A stretch of DNA of 49,085 bases, from positions 1-49,085 of the forward strand of contig JBDHZU010000002.1 in assembly GCA_039812085.1 (NCBI GenBank), given 5' to 3'. Under the pieces are notes generated by a model. It did not search any database and was not told the origin of the DNA. It saw nothing but the letters and a program-made list of their open reading frames with translations. Shown piece after piece: positions 32,962 through 41,127 of this stretch. This DNA comes from JBDHZU01 sp039812085. Lineage in GTDB: Bacteria > Actinomycetota > Actinomycetes > S36-B12 > UBA10799. Position 1 is the stretch's first letter; the number at the start of each line of letters is the position of its first letter. Made by a program: the position numbers and the translations under genes.

Positions 32962-34373
32962 CGAATACCGTTGAGCATCCAGAACTTGAAGGTCTGGGCA
33001 ATTACGAATATGGCTGGTCCGATTCGGACGCTGCCGGAGCTACTGCACGCCGTGGCTTGTCCGAAGAAGTCGTCCGGGAGATTTCTGCGCTGAAGAACGA
33101 GCCGGAATGGATGCTCGACCTGCGCCTCAAGGGTCTGAAGCTGTTCGAACGTAAGCCCATGCCCAACTGGGGTGCGGACTTGTCGGATATCGACTTCGAC
33201 AACATCAAGTACTTCGTGCGTTCCACCGAGAAGCAGGCCCAAAGCTGGGAAGAACTACCCGAAGACATCAAGAACACCTACGACCGACTCGGTATCCCCG
33301 AGGCGGAGAAGCAGCGCCTGGTTGCCGGTGTGGCTGCTCAGTACGAATCTGAGGTCGTCTACCACGCCATTCGTGACGATCTAGAGGAACAAGGTGTCAT
33401 CTTCTTGGACACCGACTCCGGGTTGAAGGAACACGAAGACCTGTTCCGTGAACACTTCGCATCCGTGATCCCCGTGGGAGACAACAAGTTCGCTGCACTG
33501 AACACCGCCGTATGGTCCGGTGGCTCGTTCATCTATGTGCCCAAGGGTGTTCACGTCGAGATCCCGCTGCAGGCCTACTTCCGAATCAACACAGAGAACA
33601 TGGGCCAGTTCGAACGCACGCTAATCATCGTGGATGAGGACGCCTACGTTCACTACGTCGAAGGCTGCACCGCGCCGATCTACTCCAGCGATTCGCTGCA
33701 CTCCGCGGTCGTAGAGATCATCGTCAAGCCCGGTGGACGCTGCCGATACACGACTATCCAGAACTGGTCGAACAACGTCTACAACCTGGTGACCAAGCGC
33801 GCCACTGCACAAGCCGGCGCCACCATGGAATGGATCGACGGCAACCTTGGATCCAAGGTCACCATGAAGTACCCCGCTGTGTGGCTGATGGGTGAGCACG
33901 CCAAGGGCGAGACATTGAGCATCGCGTTTGCTGGCGAAGGTCAACATCAAGATGCTGGATCGAAGATGGTGCACGCGGCTCCGAACACGATGTCCAGCAT
34001 CGTGAGCAAGTCCGTTGCCCGTGGCGGCGGCCGTACCTCCTACCGAGGTTTGGTGCAGGTTTTGGAGGGCGCCAAGAAGTCAGCCAGCACCGTGCGCTGC
34101 GACGCGCTGCTCGTTGATGACATCAGCCGGTCGGATACCTACCCCTACGTCGACGTTCGAGAAGACGACGTGTCGATGGGCCACGAGGCCAGTGTGAGCA
34201 AGGTTGGCGAAGACCAGTTGTTCTACCTGATGTCACGCGGACTGACCGAGGAAGACGCCATGGCGATGATCGTCCGTGGCTTCATCGAGCCGATTGCCCG
34301 CGAACTGCCCATGGAATACGCGTTGGAGCTCAACCGATTGATCGAATTGCAGATGGAAGGAGCAGTTGGCTGA
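32958..34373 (+). CDS. sufB: Fe-S cluster assembly protein SufB
   Basis: SufB, 471 residues, is the scaffold subunit of the SufBCD complex on which new Fe-S clusters form. The family N-terminus has GLGNYEYGWSDSDAAG and ISALKNEPEWMLDLRLKGL. The beta-helix core includes NTAVWSGGSFIYVPKGVHVEIPLQ and the conserved VEGCTAP (Cys proposed in sulfur transfer). The C-terminal helical part has FYLMSRGLTEEDAMAMIVRGF, which contacts SufC. There is no intein, unlike the M. tuberculosis homologue. Start and stop overlap sufR and sufD. Confidence 0.97.
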   Translation: MTNTVEHPELEGLGNYEYGWSDSDAAGATARRGLSEEVVREISALKNEPEWMLDLRLKGLKLFERKPMPNWGADLSDIDFDNIKYFVRSTEKQAQSWEELPEDIKNTYDRLGIPEAEKQRLVAGVAAQYESEVVYHAIRDDLEEQGVIFLDTDSGLKEHEDLFREHFASVIPVGDNKFAALNTAVWSGGSFIYVPKGVHVEIPLQAYFRINTENMGQFERTLIIVDEDAYVHYVEGCTAPIYSSDSLHSAVVEIIVKPGGRCRYTTIQNWSNNVYNLVTKRATAQAGATMEWIDGNLGSKVTMKYPAVWLMGEHAKGETLSIAFAGEGQHQDAGSKMVHAAPNTMSSIVSKSVARGGGRTSYRGLVQVLEGAKKSASTVRCDALLVDDISRSDTYPYVDVREDDVSMGHEASVSKVGEDQLFYLMSRGLTEEDAMAMIVRGFIEPIARELPMEYALELNRLIELQMEGAVG

Positions 34374-35548
34374 TGACTGCTCCCACTTCGGCATTCAACG
34401 AACGCGAAATCCAAATCTCTGCACCAGCAGCCACTAAGGCCGAAATCCTGGCCTCGTTCAACCCTGACGACTTTGTCACGCCCACTGGGCGAGAAGAAGA
34501 CTGGAGATTCACTCCCGTTCGTCGAGTCGCTGCGTTGTTTGAGCCGCTGCCGGACAGCACAGGCGTGGATGTCGTGGTGAATGCACCGGATTCCGTCACC
34601 GTCGAGAAGGTCAGTAGTGACGACCCTCGCCTTGGTGATGCATTGGTGCCAGTGGACCGGGCAAGCGTGTTGGCCTGGGACGGCGCGACCGAAGCGCTCG
34701 TTGTCTCAGTGCCAGATCGGACCGAGGTTGCTGAGCCGATCCGAATTGACGTGTCGGGCAACGGATTCAGCTACGGACTGACCCAACTGCGAGTTGGTGC
34801 CGATTCCGGTGCAACGTTCGTCATCGACAACCGTGGTTCGGCCACCCGATCGGACAACATTGAGGTGCTGGTTGGTGATCGCTCCCGTGTGACCTTCGTC
34901 AGCATCCAGGACTGGGAGCGCGACGCCGTTCACCTCGGTCGGATTCATACCCGAATCGGACGCGACGCCTCCACCACGCAGATCGTGGCCACCTTCGGCG
35001 GCGACATCGTGCGTTTGGTGTCCACGGTCGAATACGACGGCCCCGGTGGGTCAGCCGATCTGCTCGGTGCCTACTTCGCCGATGCCGGTCAGCATCTGGA
35101 ACACCGACTGTTTGCCGATCACGACGAAACCCACTGCCGCAGCAACGTGGTCTACAAGGGTGCATTGCAAGGCGAACACGCTCGCACCGTATGGATTGGT
35201 GACGTGCTCATTCGTGCCAACGCAGTCGGCACGGATACGTACGAAATCAACCGCAACCTGGTGCTCAGCGATGGAGCTCGGGCTGACTCGGTTCCCAACC
35301 TGGAAATCGAAACCGGTGAAATTGCTGGTGCCGGCCATGCCAGTGCCACCGGTCGTTTTGATGATGAACAACTGTTCTACCTGCAGTCACGTGGCATCCC
35401 TGCCGACGAGGCTCGTCGTCTCGTCGTGCGTGGATTCTTCACCGATGTGTTGGATCGCATTCCACAAGAAGACATCCGCGATCGGCTGTGGCAGGTCGTG
35501 GAAGACGAAGTGTCTACGGTGATCGCTCCCGCAGGCGGCCAGAAATGA
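34373..35548 (+). CDS. sufD: Fe-S cluster assembly protein SufD
   Basis: SufD, 391 residues, is the SufB paralogue that pairs with it in the SufBC2D complex. An N-terminal helical region (about 1-70, with REEDWRFTPVRRV) is followed by a beta-helix core. The conserved His in FADHDETHCRSNVVYKG and the C-terminal segment LFYLQSRGIPADEARRLVVRGF match the family. It begins one base before the sufB stop ends, and its stop overlaps the Rieske gene (ATGA). All suf genes here are translationally coupled or nearly so. Confidence 0.95.
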   Translation: MTAPTSAFNEREIQISAPAATKAEILASFNPDDFVTPTGREEDWRFTPVRRVAALFEPLPDSTGVDVVVNAPDSVTVEKVSSDDPRLGDALVPVDRASVLAWDGATEALVVSVPDRTEVAEPIRIDVSGNGFSYGLTQLRVGADSGATFVIDNRGSATRSDNIEVLVGDRSRVTFVSIQDWERDAVHLGRIHTRIGRDASTTQIVATFGGDIVRLVSTVEYDGPGGSADLLGAYFADAGQHLEHRLFADHDETHCRSNVVYKGALQGEHARTVWIGDVLIRANAVGTDTYEINRNLVLSDGARADSVPNLEIETGEIAGAGHASATGRFDDEQLFYLQSRGIPADEARRLVVRGFFTDVLDRIPQEDIRDRLWQVVEDEVSTVIAPAGGQK

Positions 35549-35898
35549 GCGATGAGTTCCATCCGACGATTCGTCTATCCGAACTTCCGGAAGGCACCGC
35601 GCGGCGAATTGAAATGGATGGGGTGGAAGTTGCCCTCATCCATTCCGAAGGCCAGGTTTTTGCCATCGATGACATCTGTTCGCACGGTGAGGTCTCACTG
35701 TCCGAAGGCGAAGTCGAAGGTTGCTTCATCGAATGCTGGCTGCATGGTTCGCGCTTCGATATTCGTACCGGCGAACCGGCCGGGCCACCGGCAACAGAAC
35801 CTGTTCCCACCTATGCGGTACGGCTGGAAGCCGATACCGACGACCCCACAATCTTTGTCGCTGTAACTCAAGGAGCTGGACACACATGGCAGAACTGA
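35545..35898 (+). CDS. Rieske-type (2Fe-2S) ferredoxin in the suf operon
   Basis: Soluble Rieske ferredoxin of 117 residues, with no signal peptide. Box I is CSHGEVSLSEG and box II CWLHGSRFD. The disulfide cysteines of high-potential Rieske proteins are missing, as in the ferredoxins of non-heme oxygenases. An open frame begins at 35488, but ATG 35545 overlaps the sufD stop. A Rieske gene between sufD and sufC is common in actinobacteria; it may supply electrons for cluster assembly or simply be a co-regulated Fe-S protein. It overlaps the sufC start by 13 bases. Confidence 0.92.
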   Translation: MSDEFHPTIRLSELPEGTARRIEMDGVEVALIHSEGQVFAIDDICSHGEVSLSEGEVEGCFIECWLHGSRFDIRTGEPAGPPATEPVPTYAVRLEADTDDPTIFVAVTQGAGHTWQN

Positions 35899-36644
35899 TC
35901 ATCACCGACCTACATGTTTCGGTGAATATTGATGACGAAGAATCCCGCGAGATCCTGCGCGGAGTCGATTTGACGATCCGATCCGGAGAGACCCACGCCA
36001 TCATGGGTCCGAACGGTTCCGGAAAGTCCACGTTGGCATACGCGATCGCAGGGCACCCGCGCTACGAAGTTACCTCCGGATCCATCACCCTGGATGGCGA
36101 GGATGTCCTGGACATGGCCGTCGATGAGCGAAGCCGTGCAGGGATCTTCCTGGCGATGCAGCATCCAGTCGAGGTGCCTGGCGTCACCGTGTCGAACTTC
36201 CTGCGCACTGCTGCCACCTCGATTCGTGGGGAAGCTCCCAAGCTGCGCACCTGGATGAGCGAGGTGAAGGATGCGATGACTTCGCTGCAGATGGATCCCG
36301 CTTTCGCTTCGCGTAATGTCAACGAAGGATTCTCCGGTGGTGAGCGTAAGCGCAACGAGATCCTGCAGATGGAAATCCTCAAGCCAAAGATCGCGGTGCT
36401 GGATGAGACGGACTCCGGTCTGGACGTGGATGCGCTGAAGGTTGTCGCCGAAGGGGTCAACCGAGTGCAGGACGCCAACGACACCGGGCTGCTGCTCATC
36501 ACCCACACGACCCGACTGCTGAGCCTGATTCCCACCGACTACGTCCACGTCTTCGGTGCCGGACGAGTTATCACCAGCGGTGGTCCGGAACTTGCGGCGC
36601 AGATTGACGCTGAGGGTTACGAACAGTTCACCGCTGCGGTCTAG
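35886..36644 (+). CDS. sufC: Fe-S cluster assembly ATPase SufC
   Basis: ABC-type cytosolic ATPase of 252 residues that drives conformational change in SufBCD. Visible features are Walker A GPNGSGKST (41-49), the Q-loop region MQHPVEVPGV, signature FSGGERKRNEI (about 150-160), Walker B IAVLDETDSGLD and the H-loop LLITHTTRLL. The upstream part of the open frame (from 35721) overlaps the Rieske gene out of frame. ATG 35886, preceded by AAGGAG, gives the family N-terminus AELIITDLHVSV. Confidence 0.96.
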   Translation: MAELIITDLHVSVNIDDEESREILRGVDLTIRSGETHAIMGPNGSGKSTLAYAIAGHPRYEVTSGSITLDGEDVLDMAVDERSRAGIFLAMQHPVEVPGVTVSNFLRTAATSIRGEAPKLRTWMSEVKDAMTSLQMDPAFASRNVNEGFSGGERKRNEILQMEILKPKIAVLDETDSGLDVDALKVVAEGVNRVQDANDTGLLLITHTTRLLSLIPTDYVHVFGAGRVITSGGPELAAQIDAEGYEQFTAAV

Positions 36645-36655
36645 GAGAGTTCATC

Positions 36656-37948
36656 GTGGTCGCTGCGTTTGACGTTGACAGGGTGAGGAAGGACTTCCCC
36701 ATCCTGGGTCGAACCATGCGATCAAACGCTGGTCTGATCTACCTCGATTCCGGAGCGACTTCCCAGAAGCCAACCGTGGTGCTGGATGCGGAACGCGACT
36801 TCTATGAGCAGCACAATGCTGCTGTTCACCGGGGTGCTCATTTACTGGCAGAAGAAGCAACCGATGCCTACGAGTCGGCCCGGCAACGGATCGCAGCATT
36901 TGTCGGCGGGCAACCCGACGAACTCGTGTTCACCAAGAACGCCACCGAGTCGCTGAATCTGATCGCCTACGCGTTCCTCAACGCCACCTTGAAGTCACAG
37001 CACAATGCTCCTTTGCCCAAGGGGGCAGATCGGTTCATCCTGCAGCCAGGCGATGAAGTTGTGGTGACCGAAATGGAACACCACGCCAACCTGGTGCCGT
37101 GGCAAGAACTGTGCGTCAAGACCGGGGCCACTCTGCGCTGGTTCGGCCTGACCGACGATGGTCGACTTGATCTGAGTGAACTGGATTCGCTTATCAACGA
37201 ACGCACTCGCGTCGTTTCGGTCGTTCATCAATCGAACATCCTCGGCACCATCAACGACGTTGAACGCATCGGCAAGCGGGCACACGATGTTGGGGCGTTG
37301 ATGGTGGTGGATGCCTGCCAGTCCGTCCCACACATGCCCATCGACGTGAAAACCCTCGGTGCCGATCTCATCGCATGGTCTGGCCACAAGATGTTGGGTC
37401 CCACCGGAATCGGGCTGCTCTGGGCGCCAGCCGAGGTGCTGGCTGCCATGCCACCATTCATTACCGGCGGATCAATGATTTCCACCGTCACGATGGAAGC
37501 GACCACCTTCGCCGATCCGCCACAGCGCTTTGAAGCCGGTGTTCCCATGACGGCGCAAGCAGTGGGCCTGGCTGCCGCCGTGGACTATCTGAACGAACTC
37601 GGTATGGACGCTGTGCACGCCCATGAGCAGGAACTGACCGGTCGTCTGCTCGACAAACTCAATGCCATCGACGGGGTACGGATCATCGGCCCAGTAGACA
37701 ACGTTGATCGTGGGGGAGCGGTGTCCTTCGAGGTCGCCGGAATCCATGCTCACGATGTCGGGCAGGTGCTGGACGATCGTGGAATCGCCGTCCGCGTCGG
37801 GCATCACTGTGCTGCGCCGGTATGTCGTCGCTACGGAGTAACCGCCACGGTGCGTGCCACGGTCTACGTCTACAACACCGAGGCAGAAATCGACGCGTTG
37901 GCCGATGCCATCGTCGCTGCACAGGAGTACTTCGGAGTGCGCCCGTGA
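36656..37948 (+). CDS. sufS: cysteine desulfurase SufS
   Basis: Type II PLP-dependent cysteine desulfurase of 430 residues; it removes sulfur from cysteine and passes it to SufU as persulfide. Visible features are YLDSGATSQKP near the N-terminus, HHANLVPWQ, the PLP Lys in SGHKMLGPTG (about 244), and the catalytic Cys in VRVGHHCAAP (about 386). The start is GTG 36656 with AGGAGAG about six bases upstream. The stop overlaps sufU (GTGA). There is no nearby sufE, so sufU is the sulfur acceptor. Confidence 0.95.
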   Translation: MVAAFDVDRVRKDFPILGRTMRSNAGLIYLDSGATSQKPTVVLDAERDFYEQHNAAVHRGAHLLAEEATDAYESARQRIAAFVGGQPDELVFTKNATESLNLIAYAFLNATLKSQHNAPLPKGADRFILQPGDEVVVTEMEHHANLVPWQELCVKTGATLRWFGLTDDGRLDLSELDSLINERTRVVSVVHQSNILGTINDVERIGKRAHDVGALMVVDACQSVPHMPIDVKTLGADLIAWSGHKMLGPTGIGLLWAPAEVLAAMPPFITGGSMISTVTMEATTFADPPQRFEAGVPMTAQAVGLAAAVDYLNELGMDAVHAHEQELTGRLLDKLNAIDGVRIIGPVDNVDRGGAVSFEVAGIHAHDVGQVLDDRGIAVRVGHHCAAPVCRRYGVTATVRATVYVYNTEAEIDALADAIVAAQEYFGVRP

Positions 37949-38421
37949 ACCTCGACGATATGTACCAAGAAGTGATCTTGGATCACTATCGTTCGCCACA
38001 TGGACGAGGGCTATCCAGCGACTTTGACGCTGAGGTTCACCACGTGAATCCCACCTGCGGTGATGAGATCACTGTCCGAGTGAAGCTCGACAACGATGGC
38101 ACCACCTTGCGGGTTGCCGAGGTCTCCCATGAAGGCCAAGGCTGTTCCATCTCCCAAGCCTCCGCCAGCGTCATGTACGACCAGATCAACGGCCAATCGT
38201 TGCGCGACGCCATGGCTGCAGTGGACGAGTTCGGTGCGCTGATGAAGTCCGCCACCACCGACTACGAAGCAAACGAAGACATCTTGGGCGATGCCATCGC
38301 ATTCGTTGGTGTTGCCCGCTACCCAGCACGAATCAAATGCGCATTGTTGGCCTGGATGGCTTTCAAAGATGCCGCCGCCCAGGCCACGGCCGTCGCGCAA
38401 GCAGGAGAGGGACAGTCATGA
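37945..38421 (+). CDS. sufU: zinc-dependent sulfurtransferase SufU
   Basis: SufU, 158 residues, accepts the persulfide from SufS. It keeps the three IscU-like cysteines (NPTCGDE, GQGCSISQAS and RIKCALLAW) and the longer SufU-type spacing between the second and third. The N-terminus LDDMYQEVILDHYRSPHG is characteristic. The frame is open from 37822, but GTG 37945 overlaps the sufS stop and gives the family start. It overlaps the next gene by ATGA. Confidence 0.95.
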   Translation: MNLDDMYQEVILDHYRSPHGRGLSSDFDAEVHHVNPTCGDEITVRVKLDNDGTTLRVAEVSHEGQGCSISQASASVMYDQINGQSLRDAMAAVDEFGALMKSATTDYEANEDILGDAIAFVGVARYPARIKCALLAWMAFKDAAAQATAVAQAGEGQS

Positions 38422-38735
38422 CTGCCACAGTGACCAAAGACGACGTTTTCGAGGCGATGAAAGATGTCGTTGATCCGGAATTAGGGATCAACGTCGTTGA
38501 TCTCGGCCTGGTGTATGACGTGACTGTCGAGACGGACAACACGGCAACCGTAGACATGACCTTGACGTCTGCCGCATGTCCGTTGACCGACGAGATCGAA
38601 GACCAGACCCGAGCCGCCCTTGATGGCGTGGTGGAAGATTTCCGTATCAACTGGGTTTGGATGCCGCCGTGGGGTCCAGACAAGATCACCGATGAGGGTA
38701 GGGAAATGCTGCGCGCCATCGGTTTTAACGTCTGA
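38418..38735 (+). CDS. sufT: SufT / MIP18-family metal-sulfur cluster assembly factor
   Basis: DUF59 (MIP18) protein of 105 residues, involved in maturation or transfer of Fe-S clusters. Features are DPELGINVVDLGLVYDV, the reactive Cys in LTSAACPLTDEI, and WMPPWGPDKITDEGREML at the end. ATG 38418 overlaps the sufU stop. It is the last gene of the suf operon; a small hairpin follows about 28 bases after the stop. Confidence 0.93.
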   Translation: MTATVTKDDVFEAMKDVVDPELGINVVDLGLVYDVTVETDNTATVDMTLTSAACPLTDEIEDQTRAALDGVVEDFRINWVWMPPWGPDKITDEGREMLRAIGFNV

Positions 38736-38762
38736 ACGTCCTACTTTTGCGCCAACCTAGAA

Positions 38763-38776
38763 ACCGCTGCTGCGGT
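38763..38776 (+). terminator. short hairpin after the suf operon
   Basis: ACCGC, TGCT, GCGGT: a perfect five-base-pair stem with a tetraloop, between the convergent sufT and the small gene at 38820. No T-run follows, so this is a weak terminator candidate. Confidence 0.25.
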
Positions 38777-38819
38777 ATAACCCATCATGGCGAATGGGAT
38801 GCAGGTGTCGCAGATTGCG

Positions 38820-39062
38820 TTAAACGCTGTAGCGCCGGGCCGCAATGACAGCGTCGACGTACTCATTGAGGTCTGGGAAGATTTCACGAACCTGCCGCAC
38901 CAGATCAAGAGGAATATCAAAACCCTCTCCGACGGCATCGGTAAGACACGTCTGCACCGCCAACCACAGTTCCCCGGCTCCGCTTTCTTCGGTCATGAGT
39001 TGCACGGTGTCATCAGGCATCGGTAGGGCGAGGAGTTGCTCCACGAGCTGCTCTGCGGTCAT
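38820..39062 (-). CDS. small protein of unknown function
   Basis: A predicted soluble, acidic protein of 80 residues, largely helical, with no motif I recognise. Its sequence looks gene-like: TAEQLVEQLLALPMPDD at the start and a Leu/Val-rich second half (PLDLVRQVREIFPDLNEYVDAV). A TACGAT box lies six bases before the ATG, the same geometry as other first genes here, which supports it being real. It sits between the suf operon and the ABC-F gene, divergent from the latter (41 bases). Ordinary codon use. Confidence 0.6.
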   Translation of the reverse strand: MTAEQLVEQLLALPMPDDTVQLMTEESGAGELWLAVQTCLTDAVGEGFDIPLDLVRQVREIFPDLNEYVDAVIAARRYSV

Positions 39063-39068
39063 GCGGAC

Positions 39069-39074
39069 ATCGTA
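39069..39074 (-). promoter_or_regulatory. candidate leaderless -10 box of the 80-residue gene
   Basis: Read on the minus strand: TACGAT, six bases, ATG at 39062. No ribosome-binding site is visible. Confidence 0.45.
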
Positions 39075-39103
39075 AGAGTTTCAGTCGGTAACCTGGAGTC
39101 ACT

Positions 39104-40702
39104 GTGCTTACTGCATCCAAGATCGAGCTGCGCGCCGGCGCGCGTTTACTGCTCGCTGATGGGGCGCTACAAGTTGGACCGGGCGATCGAATTGGACTTG
39201 TTGGTCGCAATGGTGCGGGTAAGACCACGCTGATGAAGGTGCTGGCAGGTCTGGGAGAACCGGCTGCTGGCAGTGTGACCAGACCATCAAGCATTGGTTA
39301 TCTCGCGCAGGATCCAGAAGCGGCTGATCCCGCACAAACCGTCCGGCAGCGCCTCTTGAGCGCTCGTGGCATGGCCGACATCGAACAGCGGATGCGGACT
39401 GCAGAAAAGCAAATGGCATCAGCGGACGATGAGACTCGAGACAAGGCCATGCGTCGCTACGCCAACGCTGAGCAGGCATTCATCACTGCTGGTGGGTATG
39501 CCGCAACTGCGGAAGCCGCATCTGTGGCAGCCGGTATCGGAATCACCGACCGCATGCTTGATAGCCAACTCGGGAATCTGTCGGGTGGTCAGCGTCGTCG
39601 GGTGGAACTGGCTCGAATCTTGTTCGGCGAACAGTCGCTGTTATTGCTCGATGAACCCACCAACCACCTCGATGCTGACTCGATCGTGTGGCTGCGCGGT
39701 TTTCTGCAGAATCATTCCTCCGGATTGGTTGTCATCAGTCACGATGTCGAACTTCTCAGTGATGTCGTCAACAAGGTCGCCTTTTTGGATGCTGATCGTC
39801 AGGTGCTGGATAACTACAACATCGGTTGGGACGCCTACCTGAAGGCCCGCGCCACGGATGAGAAGCGTCGTCGCAGAGAACGAGCGAATGCGGAACGAAC
39901 CGCAGATACCTTGAGTGCCCAAGCAGAGAAAATGCGAGCCAAAGCGACGAAGGCTCGGGCCGCACAACAGATGCTGAAACGCGCAGAGAAACTGCGCGAT
40001 GGTAGCCCGGAATTAGGTCGCGCCGAGAAAGTGGCACGACTTCGGTTCCCGGAACCACAGGCATGTGGACGTGTGCCGTTGACGGCGAGGGATCTGTCGA
40101 AGTCGTACGGATCACTAGAAGTCTTTGTCGGAATTGATCTGGCGATCGACAAGGGTTCGCGGGTGGTCATCATCGGGCTCAACGGTGCCGGTAAAACCAC
40201 ATTGCTCCGAGTGCTCGCTGGAGAAGAGAAGTCGGATACCGGTGAAGTGATTGCCGGACACGGCCTCAAATTGGGCTACTTCGCGCAGGAACACGACACT
40301 CTCGAACGCGACAAATCACTGTTGGACAACGTGGTTCGCGCAGCCCCAGAAATTAGTGAACAGAACGCTCGTGACCTCTTGGGTTCCTTCTTGTTTTCCG
40401 GTGATCGCGTCGACCAGTTGGCGGGGACGTTATCGGGCGGTGAACGTACGCGGTTGGCATTGGCGATGCTGGTGGTATCAGGAGCAAATGTGCTGCTACT
40501 GGACGAACCCACCAACAACTTGGACCCCGCCAGCCGTGAGCAAGTGTTGAACGCACTGGACGGATATCCCGGTGCGGTGTTGCTGGTGACTCACGATGTG
40601 GGTGCAGTCGACGCGTTACAGCCGGAACGTGTGTTGGTTTTACCGGAGGGCGCCGAAGATTTGTTTAACGAGAGTTATCGCGATCTCGTTGACATGGCGT
40701 GA
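39104..40702 (+). CDS. ABC-F family ATP-binding protein
   Basis: A protein of 532 residues with two ABC ATPase domains in one chain and no membrane helices. Walker A motifs are GRNGAGKTT (about 34-42) and GLNGAGKTT (about 355-363); signatures LSGGQRRRVEL and LSGGERTRLAL; Walker B LLLLDEPTNHLD and LLLDEPTNNLD. The linker (about 245-310) is a highly charged helix rich in Arg, Lys, Ala and Glu, as in ribosome-binding ABC-F proteins (EttA, Uup, YdiF). It most likely acts on translating ribosomes; there is no sign of an antibiotic-resistance type. GTG 39104 is preceded by GGAG. Confidence 0.94.
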   Translation: MLTASKIELRAGARLLLADGALQVGPGDRIGLVGRNGAGKTTLMKVLAGLGEPAAGSVTRPSSIGYLAQDPEAADPAQTVRQRLLSARGMADIEQRMRTAEKQMASADDETRDKAMRRYANAEQAFITAGGYAATAEAASVAAGIGITDRMLDSQLGNLSGGQRRRVELARILFGEQSLLLLDEPTNHLDADSIVWLRGFLQNHSSGLVVISHDVELLSDVVNKVAFLDADRQVLDNYNIGWDAYLKARATDEKRRRRERANAERTADTLSAQAEKMRAKATKARAAQQMLKRAEKLRDGSPELGRAEKVARLRFPEPQACGRVPLTARDLSKSYGSLEVFVGIDLAIDKGSRVVIIGLNGAGKTTLLRVLAGEEKSDTGEVIAGHGLKLGYFAQEHDTLERDKSLLDNVVRAAPEISEQNARDLLGSFLFSGDRVDQLAGTLSGGERTRLALAMLVVSGANVLLLDEPTNNLDPASREQVLNALDGYPGAVLLVTHDVGAVDALQPERVLVLPEGAEDLFNESYRDLVDMA

Positions 40703-40729
40703 CGTTAAGGCGTGACGAACACCGCTTAC

Positions 40730-40751
40730 TGGTTGGGTGAATCTTCAACCA
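40730..40751 (+). terminator. weak hairpin after the ABC-F gene
   Basis: TGGTTG (40730-40735), ten bases, CAACCA (40746-40751). No T-run follows. It is a possible end of the ABC-F transcript within the 187-base gap before the HTH gene. Confidence 0.2.
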
Positions 40752-40780
40752 ATGTGTGTTCATCAGACGTAATGTGGTTG

Positions 40781-40804
40781 ACGTTCACACGACTTGCCGA
40801 ACGT
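40781..40804. promoter_or_regulatory. inverted repeat upstream of the 75-residue HTH gene
   Basis: ACGTTC (40781-40786), twelve bases, GAACGT (40799-40804): a perfect inverted repeat overlapping a TTGACG (40778-40783). It could be an operator, possibly autoregulatory for the HTH protein. No convincing -10 box was found. Confidence 0.3.
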
Positions 40805-40889
40805 GGTGCTTGTCGTCGTAATCGAAAGAAGTCAGGATCGACCTACCGCCGGATTCCCGGCGAGCAAAACAGAAAGACTGGAGGGCATC

Positions 40890-41117
40890 GTGCCTCAGCT
40901 GACTAAAGGTCGCCGCGTCGTTGGTAGCGAACGCGACAAGCTGGCCACCGACCTGAAGAAGAAGTACACCTCAGGATCGAGCATTCGTGAGTTGGCCGAA
41001 TCGACTGGTCGTTCGTACGGATTCGTACATCGCGTCCTGTCCGAGTCTGGTGTCACTCTGCGCGGTCGCGGTGGCGCAACCCGCGGCAAGAAGGCCGCAG
41101 CCAAGAAAAAGAAGTGA
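40890..41117 (+). CDS. small helix-turn-helix DNA-binding protein with Lys-rich tail
   Basis: A basic protein of 75 residues. The centre has a helix-turn-helix (SSIRELAESTGRSYGFVHRVLSES), similar to Lsr2 C-terminal or resolvase-type HTH units. The tail is Gly/Arg then Lys-rich (GRGGATRGKKAAAKKKK). Close relatives are common in actinobacteria as hypothetical helix-turn-helix proteins near a crotonase gene. GTG 40890 has GGAGGG upstream; the open frame reaches further 5' but without such a site. It is ten bases before the crotonase and probably co-transcribed with it. Function unknown; nucleoid or regulatory role inferred. Confidence 0.85.
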   Translation: MPQLTKGRRVVGSERDKLATDLKKKYTSGSSIRELAESTGRSYGFVHRVLSESGVTLRGRGGATRGKKAAAKKKK

Positions 41118-41127
41118 GCTTTCGACT

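Noticed and set aside
40712..40906. 64-codon plus-strand frame between the ABC-F and HTH genes
   Set aside because: No ribosome-binding site, overlaps the HTH start and the inverted repeat, and the protein is Arg/Ser/Cys-rich without pattern.
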